The notes under the pieces were generated by a model. It was not told the DNA's origin. It worked only from the letters and a program-made list of their open reading frames with translations, and made no database searches. From positions 186,001 to 250,000 of the forward strand of contig NZ_CP023737.1 in the NCBI RefSeq assembly GCF_002752655.1: a stretch of DNA of 64,000 bases, read 5' to 3'. Shown piece after piece: positions 37,646 to 48,251 of this stretch; position 1 is the stretch's first letter; each line of letters opens with the position of its first letter. This DNA comes from Methylosinus trichosporium OB3b. GTDB lineage: Bacteria; Pseudomonadota; Alphaproteobacteria; Rhizobiales; Beijerinckiaceae. A program made the translations under genes and the position numbers.

Positions 37646-39466
37646 ATGAACGACGAAAATCCCCCAGAATCCGGTTCCCGTTGGCGTCGCATTCTCGCGC
37701 CCTTGCGGCGGATCGCGCCCTTTGCGCTGCGATATCGCGGCCGAATCGGTCTCGCCGTTGTCGCGCTCGCCGCCGCCTCCCTCGCGACGCTCGCTCTGCC
37801 GCTCGCCGTGCGCGGCATGATCGACCATGGCTTCTCGACCGACGATCCGGCGGCCGTCAACGCGTATTTCGGCGCCATTGTGGGCGTCGTCGCCATTCTC
37901 GCCCTCGCCTCGGCCTCCCGCTATTATCTCGTCACGACGCTCGGCGAGCGGATCGTCGCCGATCTTCGCGCGACCTTGTTCCGCCATCTGACCCGGCTCG
38001 ACGCAGGCTTCTACGACGCCAACAAGACCGGTGAGCTGATGTCGCGCCTCACCGCCGACACGACTCAATTGAAGGCGGTTTTCGGCGCCTCCGCCTCGGT
38101 GGCTCTGCGCAATTTGTTCTTGTTCGTCGGCGCGGTGATCATGATGGCGCTGTCGAGCGCCAAGCTCTCCGCCGTCGCGCTCGCCGCTATTCCGCTGATC
38201 GTGCTGCCGCTCATTCTCTCCGGCCGCGCCGTGCGCAAGCGATCGCGCCATGCGCAGGACAGGCTCGCCGAGGCCAGCGCCTACGCCGCCGAAAATCTCG
38301 CCGCCGTGCGCACCATGCAGGCCTGCAACGCGCAGGATGCAGCGGCCGGGCGCTTCGCCGCCGCGGCGGAGCACGCCTATGACGCGGCGCGCGACGCGAC
38401 GCGCGCGCGCGCGCTGGTGACGGCGGTGACGATCTTCCTCGTCTTCTCGAGCGTCGTCGCCATGCTGTGGCTCGGCGCCCATGACGTGCTCGCGGGGCGC
38501 ATCAGCTCCGGCCTATTGTCGCAATTCGTGCTCTACGCCGTGCTCGCGGCGACCTCGCTCGGAGAATTGTCGCAGGTGGGGAGCGAGGTGACGGCGGCCG
38601 CCGGCGCCGCTGGCCGCATCGGCGAGATCTTGTCGATTCGCACCGCGATCGCCGCGCCAGAGGCGCCTGTCGCATTGCCGAGTCCGACGCGCGGACGCAT
38701 CACATTCGACGATGTGAGCTTCTCCTATCCGTCCGGCGCCGGTGGCGCGGCGGTCCAGCATCTGAGCTTCGTCGTCGAGCCGGGCGAGCGCGTCGCCATC
38801 GTCGGCCCGTCGGGCGCCGGCAAATCGACGATCTTCCAGCTCATCGAGCGCTTCTATGATGTGACGAGCGGCGCCATCACGCTCGACGGCGTCGATCTGC
38901 GCCGGCTCGACCCCGACGCGCTGCGCCGCGCGATCGCGCTCGCGCCTCAGGACCCGGTCGTGTTCGGCGCTACGATCGCCGAGAACATCGCCTATGGGCG
39001 CGAAGGCGCCTCGCGCGAGGAGATCGTCGCGGCGGCGCGGCGCGCGCAGGCGGCTTCTTTCATCGAGGCGCTGCCGCAGGGCTATGACACGGAGCTCGGC
39101 GAGCGCGGCGTCACACTCTCGGGCGGTCAGCGCCAGCGTCTCGCCATCGCGCGCGCCATTCTCGCCGATGCGCCGGTGCTGCTGCTCGACGAAGCGACCT
39201 CGGCGCTCGACGCCGAGAATGAGGCTCTCGTGAAAGACGCTCTGGACGATGTGATGGCCGGACGCACGACGCTCGTCATCGCTCATCGTCTCGCCACCGT
39301 GCTCGAGGCGACGCGCATTCTGGTGTTGGAGCAAGGCCGCGTCGTCGAAGCGGGAACGCACGCCAGCCTCGTCGCCGCCGGCGGCCTCTATGCGCGGCTG
39401 GCGCGGCTGCAATTCGACGCGCCGGACGCGGCGGTCGGCGAACGCGCGCTCGAGCAGGGGGGCTGA
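37646..39466 (+). CDS. ABC transporter, fused membrane and ATPase domains (MsbA/ATM1 type)
   Basis: A 606-residue half-transporter: six membrane spans (about 30-310), then a nucleotide-binding domain with Walker [10 protein letters not shown], signature [16 protein letters not shown], Walker [13 protein letters not shown] and the switch His in LVIAHRL. The export-type layout fits a homodimeric lipid or peptide exporter; the substrate is unknown. The ATG at 37646 ([10 protein letters not shown]) is seven codons into a longer frame and preferred by position. plsY and dprA follow on the same strand. Confidence 0.88.
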   Translation: MNDENPPESGSRWRRILAPLRRIAPFALRYRGRIGLAVVALAAASLATLALPLAVRGMIDHGFSTDDPAAVNAYFGAIVGVVAILALASASRYYLVTTLGERIVADLRATLFRHLTRLDAGFYDANKTGELMSRLTADTTQLKAVFGASASVALRNLFLFVGAVIMMALSSAKLSAVALAAIPLIVLPLILSGRAVRKRSRHAQDRLAEASAYAAENLAAVRTMQACNAQDAAAGRFAAAAEHAYDAARDATRARALVTAVTIFLVFSSVVAMLWLGAHDVLAGRISSGLLSQFVLYAVLAATSLGELSQVGSEVTAAAGAAGRIGEILSIRTAIAAPEAPVALPSPTRGRITFDDVSFSYPSGAGGAAVQHLSFVVEPGERVAIVGPSGAGKSTIFQLIERFYDVTSGAITLDGVDLRRLDPDALRRAIALAPQDPVVFGATIAENIAYGREGASREEIVAAARRAQAASFIEALPQGYDTELGERGVTLSGGQRQRLAIARAILADAPVLLLDEATSALDAENEALVKDALDDVMAGRTTLVIAHRLATVLEATRILVLEQGRVVEAGTHASLVAAGGLYARLARLQFDAPDAAVGERALEQGG

Positions 39467-39563
39467 TCGGACGATCCGGGTCTTGCGGGCAGAGGCGGGC
39501 GCGACTAACGTTTCCGCCGCCCCGGCGCGACAGCCGGCCACGCCATCGCAACGAAAGCTCCCC

Positions 39564-40157
39564 TTGTCCTTTTCGGCTCAAGATCTCGTCGCTCTCGCGC
39601 TCGGCTATCTGCTCGGCTCGATCCCCTTCGGCCTGCTGTTGACGCGTTTCGCGGGCACGACGGACATTCGCACCATCGGCTCCGGCAATATCGGCGCGAC
39701 CAATGTGCTGCGCACCGGACGCAAGGATCTCGCCGCCGCCACTCTTCTGCTCGACGCGATGAAAGGCCTCGCCGCGGCGCTGATCGGCGCGCAGATCGCG
39801 CCGGCGGGCGGCGTCCTCGCCGCGGCCGCCGCCTTCATCGGCCATATCGCGCCTGTCTGGCTGCGCTTTCGCGGCGGCAAGGGCGTCGCCACTTTTCTCG
39901 GCGCGCTCTTCGGACTCTACTGGCCGGCTGGTCTCGTCTTCGCGGCGGTATGGCTCGCCGTCGCCGGCCTATTTCGCTATTCGTCCTTGTCGGCGCTGGT
40001 GGCGAGCGCCGCCGCGCCGATGTTTCTCGCCGCTTCCGGCCGCTTCGCGGACGCCGTCGTCTTCGCCGCGCTGGCCGCGCTGCTGTGGTGGAAGCACGGC
40101 GAGAATATTCGCCGGCTGCTCGCCGGCCGCGAGAGCCGTATCGGAAAGAAGGCATGA
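39564..40157 (+). CDS. plsY: Acyl-phosphate:glycerol-3-phosphate acyltransferase
   Basis: An integral membrane enzyme that acylates glycerol-3-phosphate from acyl-phosphate in phospholipid synthesis. The three PlsY motifs are present: [28 protein letters not shown] and [24 protein letters not shown] at 39564 gives 197 residues, the usual length. No good ribosome-binding site marks any start, so the N-terminus is uncertain. The stop overlaps the dprA start by four bases (ATGA), which indicates translational coupling. Confidence 0.9.
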   Translation: MSFSAQDLVALALGYLLGSIPFGLLLTRFAGTTDIRTIGSGNIGATNVLRTGRKDLAAATLLLDAMKGLAAALIGAQIAPAGGVLAAAAAFIGHIAPVWLRFRGGKGVATFLGALFGLYWPAGLVFAAVWLAVAGLFRYSSLSALVASAAAPMFLAASGRFADAVVFAALAALLWWKHGENIRRLLAGRESRIGKKA

Positions 40158-41392
40158 GCGAGCCGGCGTCCGCGGTCCGTCTCTCTGCGGAGCAGCTGTT
40201 CCATTGGTTGCGGCTGATCCGCTCCGAGAATGTCGGGCCGCGCACCTTCCGCCAGCTCGTCAATCGCTTCGGCGGCGCCGAGGCGGCGCTCGACGCGCTG
40301 CCGGCGCTCGTAGCGCGCTCCGCGCAGGGCCGCAAGATCCGCATCGCCGAGGCGGACGAGATCCGCGCCGAGCTGGATAGAGCTGCGGCGCTCGGCGTGC
40401 GCTTCCTCGCCTCCGGCGATGGCGATTATCCGCCATTGCTTCGCCAGATCGACTCGGCGCCGCCGCTGCTGGCGCTGCTCGGCTCGGCCGAGGTCCTCGC
40501 GCGGCCGAGCGTCGCCATCGTCGGCTCGCGCAACGCCTCGGCGGCAGGGCTCACCTTCACCGAGCGGCTGGCGCGCGGTCTCGCGCGGGAAAATTACGTC
40601 ATCGTCTCAGGCCTCGCGCGCGGCGTCGATCTTGCCGCCCATCGCGCCAGCGTCGAGACCGGCGCCGTCGCCGTGCTCGCCGGCGGACATGCGCGGCCCT
40701 ATCCGTCCGAACATGCGCCGCTGATCGCGGAGATCGCGGCGCGCGGCGGGGCGGTCCTGTCCGAGATGCCGATCGAATGGGAGCCGCGCGGCCGCGATTT
40801 TCCGCGCCGCAACCGCATCGTCTCGGGATTGGCGAGCGGGGTCGTCGTCGTCGAGGCGGCGCGCCGCTCCGGCTCGCTCATCACCGCGCGCTTTGCGGCC
40901 GAGCAGGGGCGCGAAGTATTCGCCGTGCCCGGCTCGCCGCTCGATCCGCGCGCCGAAGGAACCAATGATCTCATCCGCCAGGGCGCGACGATGTGCACGG
41001 GAGCCGACGATGTGACGCGCGTTCTCGCCGTCGCCCCGGCGCCGGGTCGCGATCTGTTCGGCGAGGGGGAGGGTGAGCTCGTCGACGAGCCGCTGTGGGA
41101 CGAGCTCGACCTGTTCGCAATGCAGGAGCCGCGGCCGGCGCGCTTCATCGAGGCGCCGCCGGCGCCCGCCGAGCCGCCCGCCGCAGAACCGCCCGCCATA
41201 GAGCCGCAGGCCGTGCTCGCCGGCGATGCGGTCGCTCATGTCGTGGCGCTGCTCGGTCCGGCGCCGGTGACGATCGACGAGCTGATCCGCGCGGCGGGCC
41301 TGCCGGCGCGCGAGGTGCACGCCGCGCTGCTGGAGCTCGATCTCGCCGGCCGCGTCGCCCGGCACGGAGCCAATCTGGTCTCACTCGTCTGA
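40154..41392 (+). CDS. dprA: DNA-processing protein DprA
   Basis: A 412-residue protein that loads RecA on incoming single-stranded DNA during natural transformation. The N-terminal SAM-like domain ([20 protein letters not shown]) is followed by the Rossmann-like core: [45 protein letters not shown] and [21 protein letters not shown] Pro/Ala/Glu-rich linker ([16 protein letters not shown]) leads to a C-terminal winged helix ([20 protein letters not shown]). Translation is coupled to plsY. Confidence 0.93.
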   Translation: MSEPASAVRLSAEQLFHWLRLIRSENVGPRTFRQLVNRFGGAEAALDALPALVARSAQGRKIRIAEADEIRAELDRAAALGVRFLASGDGDYPPLLRQIDSAPPLLALLGSAEVLARPSVAIVGSRNASAAGLTFTERLARGLARENYVIVSGLARGVDLAAHRASVETGAVAVLAGGHARPYPSEHAPLIAEIAARGGAVLSEMPIEWEPRGRDFPRRNRIVSGLASGVVVVEAARRSGSLITARFAAEQGREVFAVPGSPLDPRAEGTNDLIRQGATMCTGADDVTRVLAVAPAPGRDLFGEGEGELVDEPLWDELDLFAMQEPRPARFIEAPPAPAEPPAAEPPAIEPQAVLAGDAVAHVVALLGPAPVTIDELIRAAGLPAREVHAALLELDLAGRVARHGANLVSLV

Positions 41393-41399
41393 AGACGGT

Positions 41400-41654
41400 C
41401 TAGGCGCGGCCGGAGCCATCGACGGTCGGCGCCGGCGTCGCGAGCTCGCTCGCTTTCGTCTCGGCCTCGACCCGCGCGAGCCTCAGAAAATAGCCGAGCA
41501 TCGTGAAATCGGCGCGCTCGGCCATGAGCGCCAGCTCGCCGGAGAGCTCGGCGATATAGGCGGCGAGCCCCGCCGCCGTCGTTTCACGCGCCAGCGGGCT
41601 GTCGTCCTCGGCCGATTCCTCGCGGGTGGAATGAACGTCCTGATCCTTGCTCAT
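41400..41654 (-). CDS. Small acidic helical protein, unknown
   Basis: An 84-residue protein from the ATG at 41654 (MSKDQDVHSTREESAEDDSP); a longer frame from 41693 adds 13 residues without better support. A central helix (AGLAAYIAELSGELALMAER) and FTMLGYFLRLARVEAETKAS give it real protein character. It is convergent with dprA, whose stop is eight bases away. No domain recognised. Confidence 0.6.
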   Translation of the reverse strand: MSKDQDVHSTREESAEDDSPLARETTAAGLAAYIAELSGELALMAERADFTMLGYFLRLARVEAETKASELATPAPTVDGSGRA

Positions 41655-42237
41655 TTTCTGTCCCGCGGCGACGCCGCCCGATGAGGTATTCAACCTATGG
41701 TCGTAATTTGCCAGCGACGGCGCGACTTGTCAACGCGCCCACGACCACGCTCGGCTGCCAGAAATTTGGAGTTGACGGCTGCTTGCGACCGACTCCGATT
41801 CGGCGATCTTCCGCTGAATACAACTAAAAAGTGTAATTATGGCCATCAACGCTCGCGGCGGCGGCCGCGCCGTTCCCCTTTTCGAATCGCCGCGGGGCTG
41901 GACGCAGAGGCGGCGCGCGTTAGTTCCCGGTGACCCGAGACATCGTTCACGGGATGCAACCTGGATGAATTGAATTGTTCTAGAGCTGCGACTTGGGGGT
42001 CTCATATGAGCTTTCGCTTGCGCGCCGGCTTCTCGTTCGTCGGAGAGCCTGCCGTCTCGTCTTCCGCCGCCGCGGCGCAACGGCGCGATCATCGTCCATC
42101 GGATCATCGTCTCCGGCGCTGACGGGCGCGCCGGCGTGGCCGGCCGTCAGTCGAGCTGCGAGCAGCGGTCTCGCCGCCCTTCGGGGCGGCGGGGAAACGG
42201 GGGGTAGAGCCTGGCCAACCAAAAGGAGGCCTCAGTC
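41655..42237. other. Gene-poor region with UUCG-capped hairpin upstream of a Gly-rich secreted-protein gene
   Basis: A 583-base stretch. The short frames here have no protein-like composition or ribosome-binding site. GCCGCCC (42173-42179) and GGGCGGC (42184-42190) form a 7-bp stem capped by TTCG, 48 bases before the ATG at 42238, and could be part of a structured 5' leader. A 39-codon frame at 42006-42122 is not convincing. No other element identified. Confidence 0.45.
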
Positions 42238-42735
42238 ATGACCAAGGTTGTGAAGTTGTCGATGATCGGCGCGACCGGCGCTGTCATGTTCCTCGCCGTC
42301 GGCGGCGCCGCTTACGCGGGACCCGTGGGTCTCGCCGATGCGGCGAAGGTCGCCCCGCCCGCGGCCACCGAGTCGGTGCATTATCGTTCCGGCCGCTCGG
42401 CCTATATGGGCCGCTCGGCTCACTACTGCCCGCCGCGCCGCGTCGAGCATCGGACGGTCTATGTGAACCGCATCATCGAGCGTCGCACGGCGTATATTCC
42501 GCGCACCCGCTACATCGTCGAGCGTCGCACGGCCTATGTGGCGGCGCCGGTCGCGACGGCGGTCGCGGTGCCGGTCGTCGCCGTCGCCTATCCGGGCGGC
42601 TATGGTGGCGGCTATGGCGGCGGCGGCCTGCTCGGCGCCGGCGCGGGGCTGATCGGCGGCGCGCTGAACATCGGCTTCGGCGGCGGCGGCTGGGGCGGTC
42701 CCGGCTGGGGCTGGCGTCGCGGCGGCTGGTGGTGA
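42238..42735 (+). CDS. Exported Gly/Tyr-rich protein, unknown
   Basis: A 165-residue protein behind a strong AAAGGAGG. The signal peptide MTKVVKLSMIGATGAVMFLA is cleaved near YA-G. The mature part has imperfect repeats (VEHRTVYVNRIIERRTAYIP, then TRYIVERRTAYVAAP), a hydrophobic Ala/Val segment, and a glycine-rich tail (GGYGGGYGGGGLLG to a terminal GGWW). Such compositions occur in secreted or cell-surface proteins of methanotrophs and rhizobia without known role. Convergent with ruvX. Confidence 0.75.
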   Translation: MTKVVKLSMIGATGAVMFLAVGGAAYAGPVGLADAAKVAPPAATESVHYRSGRSAYMGRSAHYCPPRRVEHRTVYVNRIIERRTAYIPRTRYIVERRTAYVAAPVATAVAVPVVAVAYPGGYGGGYGGGGLLGAGAGLIGGALNIGFGGGGWGGPGWGWRRGGWW

Positions 42736-42745
42736 GCCGTCCGGC

Positions 42746-43228
42746 CTAGACTGGCGAGGCGAGGCGCCTGAGCCTGTCGAGGGCGCCTTGCAGAATGTAG
42801 GCGGCGGCCATTCGGTCCACGACCGCCGCCCGCTTGGCGCGCGAGGCGTCCTGCGCCAGCAGCTCTCTGGTGACGGCGGCGGTCGAAAGCCGCTCGTCCC
42901 AGAAGGCGTAGCGCAGCGCGAAGCGCGCGCCGAGATTGCGCATGAAGGCCCGTGTCGCTTGCGCGCGCGGGCCTTCGGACCCGTCCATGTTGAGCGGCAG
43001 GCCGACAATCAGCGCGGCGATGTCGAATTGCGCGACGAGCGCGCCGAGACGCTCCGCGTCAGACGTGAATTTGCCGCGGCGGATCGTCTCCAAGGGCGAG
43101 GCGAGGCGGCGCTCCACATCCGAGAGCGCGAGGCCGATGGTCTTGGTTCCGACATCGAGCCCCATCAGCCGGCCCTTGGCGGGCAGAAGCGCGGCCAGCT
43201 CCTCGACAGTCGTGCGTTTGTCGGTCAT
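42746..43228 (-). CDS. ruvX: Putative pre-16S rRNA nuclease / Holliday-junction resolvase-like RuvX
   Basis: A 160-residue YqgF-family RNase H-like protein. Motifs: [16 protein letters not shown] at the N-terminus (first catalytic Asp), [15 protein letters not shown] and [14 protein letters not shown], with a final acidic site in [12 protein letters not shown]. YqgF matures the 5' end of 16S rRNA in E. coli; resolvase activity was proposed earlier. Divergent from gatC. Confidence 0.92.
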   Translation of the reverse strand: MTDKRTTVEELAALLPAKGRLMGLDVGTKTIGLALSDVERRLASPLETIRRGKFTSDAERLGALVAQFDIAALIVGLPLNMDGSEGPRAQATRAFMRNLGARFALRYAFWDERLSTAAVTRELLAQDASRAKRAAVVDRMAAAYILQGALDRLRRLASPV

Positions 43229-43354
43229 CGCATTCGCCTAGCACGGCGGCGCGGCCATTGCATCACGCCAGCTTCCCCCCGCGGCGCGCGCATTGCGCCG
43301 CCGAAGCCGCAAGTGGTATAGCGCGCAAACGACACCGGAACGGAGCTTTCAAAC

Positions 43355-43642
43355 ATGTCCGTCGATCAGGCGACCGTTCGCCGCATCGCCCATCTCGCGC
43401 GCATCGCCGTCGAGGACGACGAGGTCGAGCGGCTCGGCGGGGAGCTCAACGCCATTCTCGCTTTCGTCGCGGAGCTGTCGAGCGTCGACGTCGATGGCGT
43501 CGAGCCGCTGACCTCGGCTCTGCCGATGCAAATGAAGAAGCGCCAGGACGTCGTCACCGACGGCGGCTTCGCGGACGACGTTCTCGCCAATGCGCCGGAG
43601 CGCGAGGACCATTATTTCGTGGTCCCGAAAGTCATCGAGTAA
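43355..43642 (+). CDS. gatC: Asp/Glu-tRNA amidotransferase subunit C
   Basis: A 95-residue GatC, which holds GatA and GatB together in the enzyme that converts misacylated Glu-tRNA(Gln) and Asp-tRNA(Asn) to the correct amides. The family pattern is clear ([20 protein letters not shown], then [20 protein letters not shown], then [18 protein letters not shown]). First gene of gatC-gatA-chorismate mutase-gatB. Confidence 0.93.
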   Translation: MSVDQATVRRIAHLARIAVEDDEVERLGGELNAILAFVAELSSVDVDGVEPLTSALPMQMKKRQDVVTDGGFADDVLANAPEREDHYFVVPKVIE

Positions 43643-43702
43643 GGTCTCCCTCGGCGCTTCGCTCCGGCGACGCGCCTCATCGATCCGAGAGCCACGAGCC
43701 TC

Positions 43703-45202
43703 ATGTCCGATCCTACGCATCTCTCACTCGCCGAGGCGCGCGACGCGCTCGTCTCCAAGAAGCTCTCGGCCGTCGAGCTGACGCGCGCCCATGTCGATGC
43801 GATCGCCGAAGCGAGCGCGCTCAACGCCTATATCACCACGACGCCGGAGCTCGCGCTCGCGGCGGCGCAGGAGAGCGACGCGCGTCTTTCGCGCGGCGAG
43901 GCGCGGCCGCTCGAGGGCCTGCCGCTCGGCATAAAAGATCTCTATTGCACCAAGGGCGTGCGCACGACCGCGGGAAGCCGCATCCTCGACGACTTCACGC
44001 CCACTTATGAATCCACCGTCTCCGCCAATCTCTGGCGCGACGGGGCCTTGATGCTGGGCAAGCTCAATCTCGACGAATTCGCCATGGGCTCGTCGAACGA
44101 GACCAGCGCCTTCGGTCCCGTCGTCTCGCCATGGCGGCGCAAGAAGGGCGACGCCTTCGACGATGCGAAGATCGTTCCCGGCGGCTCGTCGGGCGGCTCC
44201 TCGGCGGCGGTGGCGGCGCGTCTCGCGCTCGGCGCCACGGCGACGGACACCGGCGGCTCGATCCGCCAGCCGGCGGCCTTCACCGGCACGGTGGGCATCA
44301 AGCCCACCTATGGCCGCTGCTCGCGTTGGGGCATCGTCGCCTTCGCCTCCTCGCTCGATCAGGCCGGACCGATCACGCGAACCGTGCGCGACGCGGCGAT
44401 CATGCTGCGCTCGATGGCGGGGCATGATCCGAAGGACACGACCAGCGTCGATACGCCGGTTCCCGATTACGAGGCGGCGATCGGCGCCTCGGTGAAGGGC
44501 CGGCGCATCGGCATTCCGAAGGAATATCGCATCGGCGGCGGCGCCGAGATCAACGCGCTGTGGGATGAGGCGGCCGCCTGGCTGCGCGACGCCGGCGCCG
44601 AGATCGTCGAGATCTCCCTGCCGCATACCCGCTATGCGCTGCCGGCCTATTACATCATCGCGCCGGCCGAGGCGTCGTCCAATCTCGCGCGCTATGACGG
44701 CGTGCGCTATGGGCTGCGCGAGAAGGGCAGCGACATCGTCGACATGTATGAGAAGACGCGCGCCGCCGGCTTCGGCTCCGAGGTGCGCCGCCGCGTGATG
44801 ATCGGAACCTATGTGCTCTCGCACGGCTATTACGACGCTTATTATGTGCGCGCGCAGAAGATCCGCAGCCTCATCAAGCGCGATTTCGACGAGGTCTTCG
44901 CCGCCGGCGTCGACGCCGTGCTGACGCCCGCGACGCCTTCGACCGCTTTCGCGCAGGGCGAGAAGGGCGCGGCCGATCCCGTCGAGATGTATTTGAACGA
45001 TGTGTTCACCGTGACGGTGAACATGGCCGGCCTGCCGGGCATCGCCGTGCCGGGCGGCCTCGGCGCCGACGGCCTGCCGCTCGGCCTGCAGCTGATCGGC
45101 CGCCCCTTCGACGAGGCGACCTTGTTCTCGCTCGCCGCGGCGCTGGAGAGCGCCGCGCCCAGTATCGATTTCCCGCAGCCCTGGTGGATGAAGGCGAGAT
45201 GA
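43703..45202 (+). CDS. gatA: Asp/Glu-tRNA amidotransferase subunit A
   Basis: A 499-residue amidase that releases ammonia from glutamine for the GatCAB complex. The Ser-cisSer-Lys triad is in place: Lys in PLGIKDLYC and the serines in [14 protein letters not shown] with [30 protein letters not shown] sequence and the C-terminal PGIAVPGG are standard. It follows gatC by 60 bases. Its stop overlaps the next start (ATGA). Confidence 0.95.
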   Translation: MSDPTHLSLAEARDALVSKKLSAVELTRAHVDAIAEASALNAYITTTPELALAAAQESDARLSRGEARPLEGLPLGIKDLYCTKGVRTTAGSRILDDFTPTYESTVSANLWRDGALMLGKLNLDEFAMGSSNETSAFGPVVSPWRRKKGDAFDDAKIVPGGSSGGSSAAVAARLALGATATDTGGSIRQPAAFTGTVGIKPTYGRCSRWGIVAFASSLDQAGPITRTVRDAAIMLRSMAGHDPKDTTSVDTPVPDYEAAIGASVKGRRIGIPKEYRIGGGAEINALWDEAAAWLRDAGAEIVEISLPHTRYALPAYYIIAPAEASSNLARYDGVRYGLREKGSDIVDMYEKTRAAGFGSEVRRRVMIGTYVLSHGYYDAYYVRAQKIRSLIKRDFDEVFAAGVDAVLTPATPSTAFAQGEKGAADPVEMYLNDVFTVTVNMAGLPGIAVPGGLGADGLPLGLQLIGRPFDEATLFSLAAALESAAPSIDFPQPWWMKAR

Positions 45203-45549
45203 CGCGCAGAGCAGAGGCCGCAAAGCTCGACCCGCGCGACGAAATGTCGGATGTGCGCGCGACCATAGACGCGCTCGACGACGAGCTCGTCGCGCTGCTC
45301 GCCCGCCGCCAGCGCCAGATCGAGCGCGCCGCCGCGGTGAAACCCGGCCTCGGCATTCCCGCGCTCGTGCCCGAGCGCGTCGACGAAGTGCTGGCGCGCG
45401 TCGCAGCGGCGGCGCGGCGCGAGGGCATGTCCGCCGAGCTGGCGCAGAGCCTGTGGCGCGCCGTGATCGAATGGTCGATCGCTTATGAGGAGCGGCTGAT
45501 GGGCGACGTCGCGCCGCAAGGCCCGGACGAGACGTCTTCCGGCCCCTGA
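45199..45549 (+). CDS. Monofunctional chorismate mutase (AroQ type)
   Basis: A 116-residue all-helical chorismate mutase that converts chorismate to prephenate for Phe and Tyr synthesis. Characteristic helix 1 reads [20 protein letters not shown] with [13 protein letters not shown], and the third helix holds [20 protein letters not shown]. The start overlaps the gatA stop by four bases; an alternative start at 45184 adds five residues. Its place inside the amidotransferase operon is noteworthy, and its pathway shares chorismate with the aroG product. Confidence 0.85.
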   Translation: MTRRAEAAKLDPRDEMSDVRATIDALDDELVALLARRQRQIERAAAVKPGLGIPALVPERVDEVLARVAAAARREGMSAELAQSLWRAVIEWSIAYEERLMGDVAPQGPDETSSGP

Positions 45550-45576
45550 TCGTCGAATTGCGAGAGGCGATGCGAT

Positions 45577-45616
45577 GAAGCAATCCGGGAGCCCCGAGCG
45601 GCCCCCGGATTGCTTC
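45577..45616. repeat. Intergenic inverted repeat in the gat operon
   Basis: GAAGCAATCCGGG (45577-45589) and CCCGGATTGCTTC (45604-45616) form a perfect 13-bp stem with a 14-base loop. It is followed by GCGTTCGGCTCGCAAAGACG. This matches the common rhizobial intergenic element containing GGATTGCTTCGC. It sits in the 144-base gap between the chorismate mutase gene and gatB and may modulate read-through. Confidence 0.7.
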
Positions 45617-45693
45617 GCGTTCGGCTCGCAAAGACGTCGGTCTCTGGTGTAGAACTCTCTAGAGTGAAGAACGCAGGTCGAGGGCGAAGGCAC

Positions 45694-47166
45694 ATGAACA
45701 TTCGCGAGACGCAGCCCAGCAAATTGATCAAAGGCGCCACCGGCGACTGGGAGGTCGTCGTCGGCATGGAGATCCATGCTCAGGTGAGCAGCAAGGCCAA
45801 GCTGTTCTCCGGCGCCTCCGCCGAATATGGCGGCGAGCCCAACGACCATGTCTCGCTCGTCGACGCGGCCATGCCGGGCATGCTGCCGGTTATCAACGAG
45901 GAATGCGTCCGCCAGGCCATCCGCACCGGCCTCGGCCTGCAGGCGCAGATCAATCTGCGCTCGGTGTTCGACCGGAAGAATTATTTCTATCCCGATCTGC
46001 CGCAGGGCTATCAGATATCGCAGTACAAGCATCCCATCGTCGGCGAAGGCGAGGTGGTGGTCGACGTGACGCCGACCGAGCGCATCACCGTCGGCATCGA
46101 GCGGCTGCATCTCGAGCAGGACGCCGGCAAGTCGATGCATGATCTCTCGCCCACCGAGAGCCATGTCGACCTCAACCGCTCGGGCGTCGCGCTGATGGAG
46201 ATCGTCTCCAAGCCCGACATCCGCTCGGCCGAGGAGGCGCGCGCCTATGTCTCCAAGCTGCGCACCATCCTGCGCTATATCGGCTCCTGCGACGGCAACA
46301 TGGAGCAGGGCTCGCTGCGCGCCGACGTCAATGTCTCGGTGAGGAAGCCCGGTGCGCCCTATGGCACGCGCTGCGAGATCAAGAACGTCAACTCGATCCG
46401 CTTCATCGGCCAGGCGATCGAGGTCGAGGCGCGCCGACAGATCGGCATTCTCGAGGACGGCGGCGTCATCCGTCAGGAGACGCGGCTGTTCGATCCCGGC
46501 AAGGGCGAGACGCGCTCGATGCGCTCCAAGGAGGAGGCGCACGACTATCGCTATTTCCCCGACCCGGATCTGCTGCCGCTCGAATTCGATCAGACCTATG
46601 TCGATGCGCTGAAGGCGGAGCTGCCGGAGCTGCCGGACGACAAGCGCGCGCGCTTCATCGCTGAGTATGGTCTGCCGCCCTATGACGCCGGCGTGCTCGT
46701 CGCCGAGCGCGCGAGCGCGGATTTCTTCGAGGAGGCGGCGACGGGGCGTGACGCCAAGCTCGTCGCCAACTGGGTGATCAACGAGCTGTTCGGCCGCCTC
46801 AACAAGGAGGGACTTGACATCACCCGCTCGCCGGTCTCCGCCGCCGCTATCGGCGCCATTGTCGATCTCATCTCGCAGGGCGTCATCTCCGGCAAGATCG
46901 GCAAGGACGTGTTCGAGATCGTCTGGCAGGAGGGCGGCGACCCGCGCGATATCGTCGAGACGCGCGGACTGAAGCAGGTGACCGACACCGGCGCGATCGA
47001 GAAGGCGATCGACGAGATCATCGCCGCCAATCCCGACAAGGTCGCGCAAGCCAAGGCGAAGCCGACCATGCTCGGCTGGTTCGTCGGGCAGGTGATGAAG
47101 GGGACCGGCGGCAAAGCCAATCCGCAGGCGGTCAACGAGCTGCTGAAGAGCCGTCTCGGCATCTGA
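45694..47166 (+). CDS. gatB: Asp/Glu-tRNA amidotransferase subunit B
   Basis: A 490-residue GatB, which binds the misacylated tRNA and carries the kinase site. The ATG at 45694 starts [20 protein letters not shown]. Signature regions: [52 protein letters not shown] and [14 protein letters not shown]. The C-terminal YqeY-like helical tail ([20 protein letters not shown]) is complete. Confidence 0.95.
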   Translation: MNIRETQPSKLIKGATGDWEVVVGMEIHAQVSSKAKLFSGASAEYGGEPNDHVSLVDAAMPGMLPVINEECVRQAIRTGLGLQAQINLRSVFDRKNYFYPDLPQGYQISQYKHPIVGEGEVVVDVTPTERITVGIERLHLEQDAGKSMHDLSPTESHVDLNRSGVALMEIVSKPDIRSAEEARAYVSKLRTILRYIGSCDGNMEQGSLRADVNVSVRKPGAPYGTRCEIKNVNSIRFIGQAIEVEARRQIGILEDGGVIRQETRLFDPGKGETRSMRSKEEAHDYRYFPDPDLLPLEFDQTYVDALKAELPELPDDKRARFIAEYGLPPYDAGVLVAERASADFFEEAATGRDAKLVANWVINELFGRLNKEGLDITRSPVSAAAIGAIVDLISQGVISGKIGKDVFEIVWQEGGDPRDIVETRGLKQVTDTGAIEKAIDEIIAANPDKVAQAKAKPTMLGWFVGQVMKGTGGKANPQAVNELLKSRLGI

Positions 47167-47782
47167 GTCCCGCGATTTCACGCATGTGGAGCGAATCGTC
47201 GGCGCGCCGCGATTCGCGAAAACGAATGGCGTCGACGACTGCGTCGGCGCCATTCGCGCGTCTAAAGACAATTCTTCGCACAATTTTTTTTTCGCGCTCC
47301 GGACGCATCCTTGCTGCGTGAGCGGATGTTTGATCGCCTTCTGCCGATTGCGCGCCGAGACGCGCCGCACACTTCGAGAAGCGAACGCCCTGCGTCTCGC
47401 GCACGCTCGCGAGCGTTGACGGAGAGCAGCCTTCAGCACTCGCTCGCTCTGCATTCATTTGCTGGAAAAACAAAGGATTGATCGCCTCTCGCGGAGCGAC
47501 GAGCCATTGCTTCGCATCGTGGTGCGATCATGCGCGTGCGACGCGTTCGATGTCGATGCGGTCGTCTCGATGGTCGCGCCGCGACGAGGCGCGACGCGCA
47601 AGCGCTCTGCGTTGGTTGCGCGTCGCTGTTGCGGCGAAGTGTTGCGCTGATGCGCTCTGCGCATCTCGGCGCGCACAATTCGCAATCACGCCACTTGAAC
47701 CGGCGATTAACCGCGTTACGCTATTGCCGCCTATTGTCCGGTGAAGCGACATTCCGGCGATTTGGGATCAAGGGGACTGACG
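47167..47782. other. 616-base region without convincing gene, with hairpins
   Basis: Small frames here lack ribosome-binding sites and are Arg/Ala/Ser-rich shadows. Two stems directly follow gatB: GCGAATCG/CGATTCGC (47191-47198 and 47210-47217) and CGAATGGCG/CGCCATTCG (47223-47231 and 47248-47256). A T9 run comes 30 bases later, near 47286. They may end the gat operon. The remainder is rich in GCGACG/CGTCGC-like words and precedes the histone-like gene. Confidence 0.45.
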
Positions 47783-48133
47783 ATGGCGAAAGCAACGACG
47801 AAGAAGCGTAAGCCGGCGAAGAAGGCCGCCGCGAAGAAGGGCGTCCGCAAGGCGGCGACCAAGAAGGTCGCGACGAAGAAGAGAACGGCAGTCAAGAAGC
47901 GGACTGCGACGAAGAAGGCGACGCGCAAGACCGCAACGAAGAAGGCCACGCGTAAGACGGCGACGCGCAAGGCGGCGACGAAGAAGCGCGGCGCGACGAA
48001 GAAGACTGTCGCCAAGAAGGCGACGCGCAAGACCGCGACGAAGAAGGCTGCGCGCAAGGCGCCCGTCAAGCGTCGCGCTCCGCGCAAGGTCAAGGAGACG
48101 ACCCCGGCTCCGGAAACCTCGGAAATGGAGTGA
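47783..48133 (+). CDS. Histone H1-like Lys/Ala-rich DNA-binding protein
   Basis: A 116-residue, extremely basic protein built of short repeats (KKATRKTATKKATRKTATRK and similar), with a small acidic tail (TPAPETSEME). It begins MAKATTKKRKPAKKAAAKKG, after AAGGGG. It resembles the C-terminal tails of eukaryotic H1 and bacterial H1-like proteins (chlamydial Hc2, AlgP-like) that bind DNA nonspecifically and compact the nucleoid. Repeat number is likely to vary between strains. A longer frame from 47741 is less likely. Confidence 0.85.
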   Translation: MAKATTKKRKPAKKAAAKKGVRKAATKKVATKKRTAVKKRTATKKATRKTATKKATRKTATRKAATKKRGATKKTVAKKATRKTATKKAARKAPVKRRAPRKVKETTPAPETSEME

Positions 48134-48251
48134 CGCGCGAGCCATCGGCGCCTGCAGTTCAGCCGGCTCGCGAGCGACGTCTCGTCGATCGACGCTGCGA
48201 GCCGTCAGAGGCGCTCTCGACGCGCGATCGAACGATCCCGTCGAAGCGTCG

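Noticed and set aside
41697..41933. 78-codon plus-strand frame
   Set aside because: Arg/Ser-rich composition, no ribosome-binding site and no recognisable domain.
42006..42122. 39-codon frame upstream of the Gly-rich secreted-protein gene
   Set aside because: No ribosome-binding site, low-complexity Ser/Ala/Arg composition and no other sign of coding.
44842..47454. 870-codon minus-strand frame opposite gatA and gatB
   Set aside because: It is complementary to the well-supported gat genes, has no family features and no plausible ribosome-binding site.
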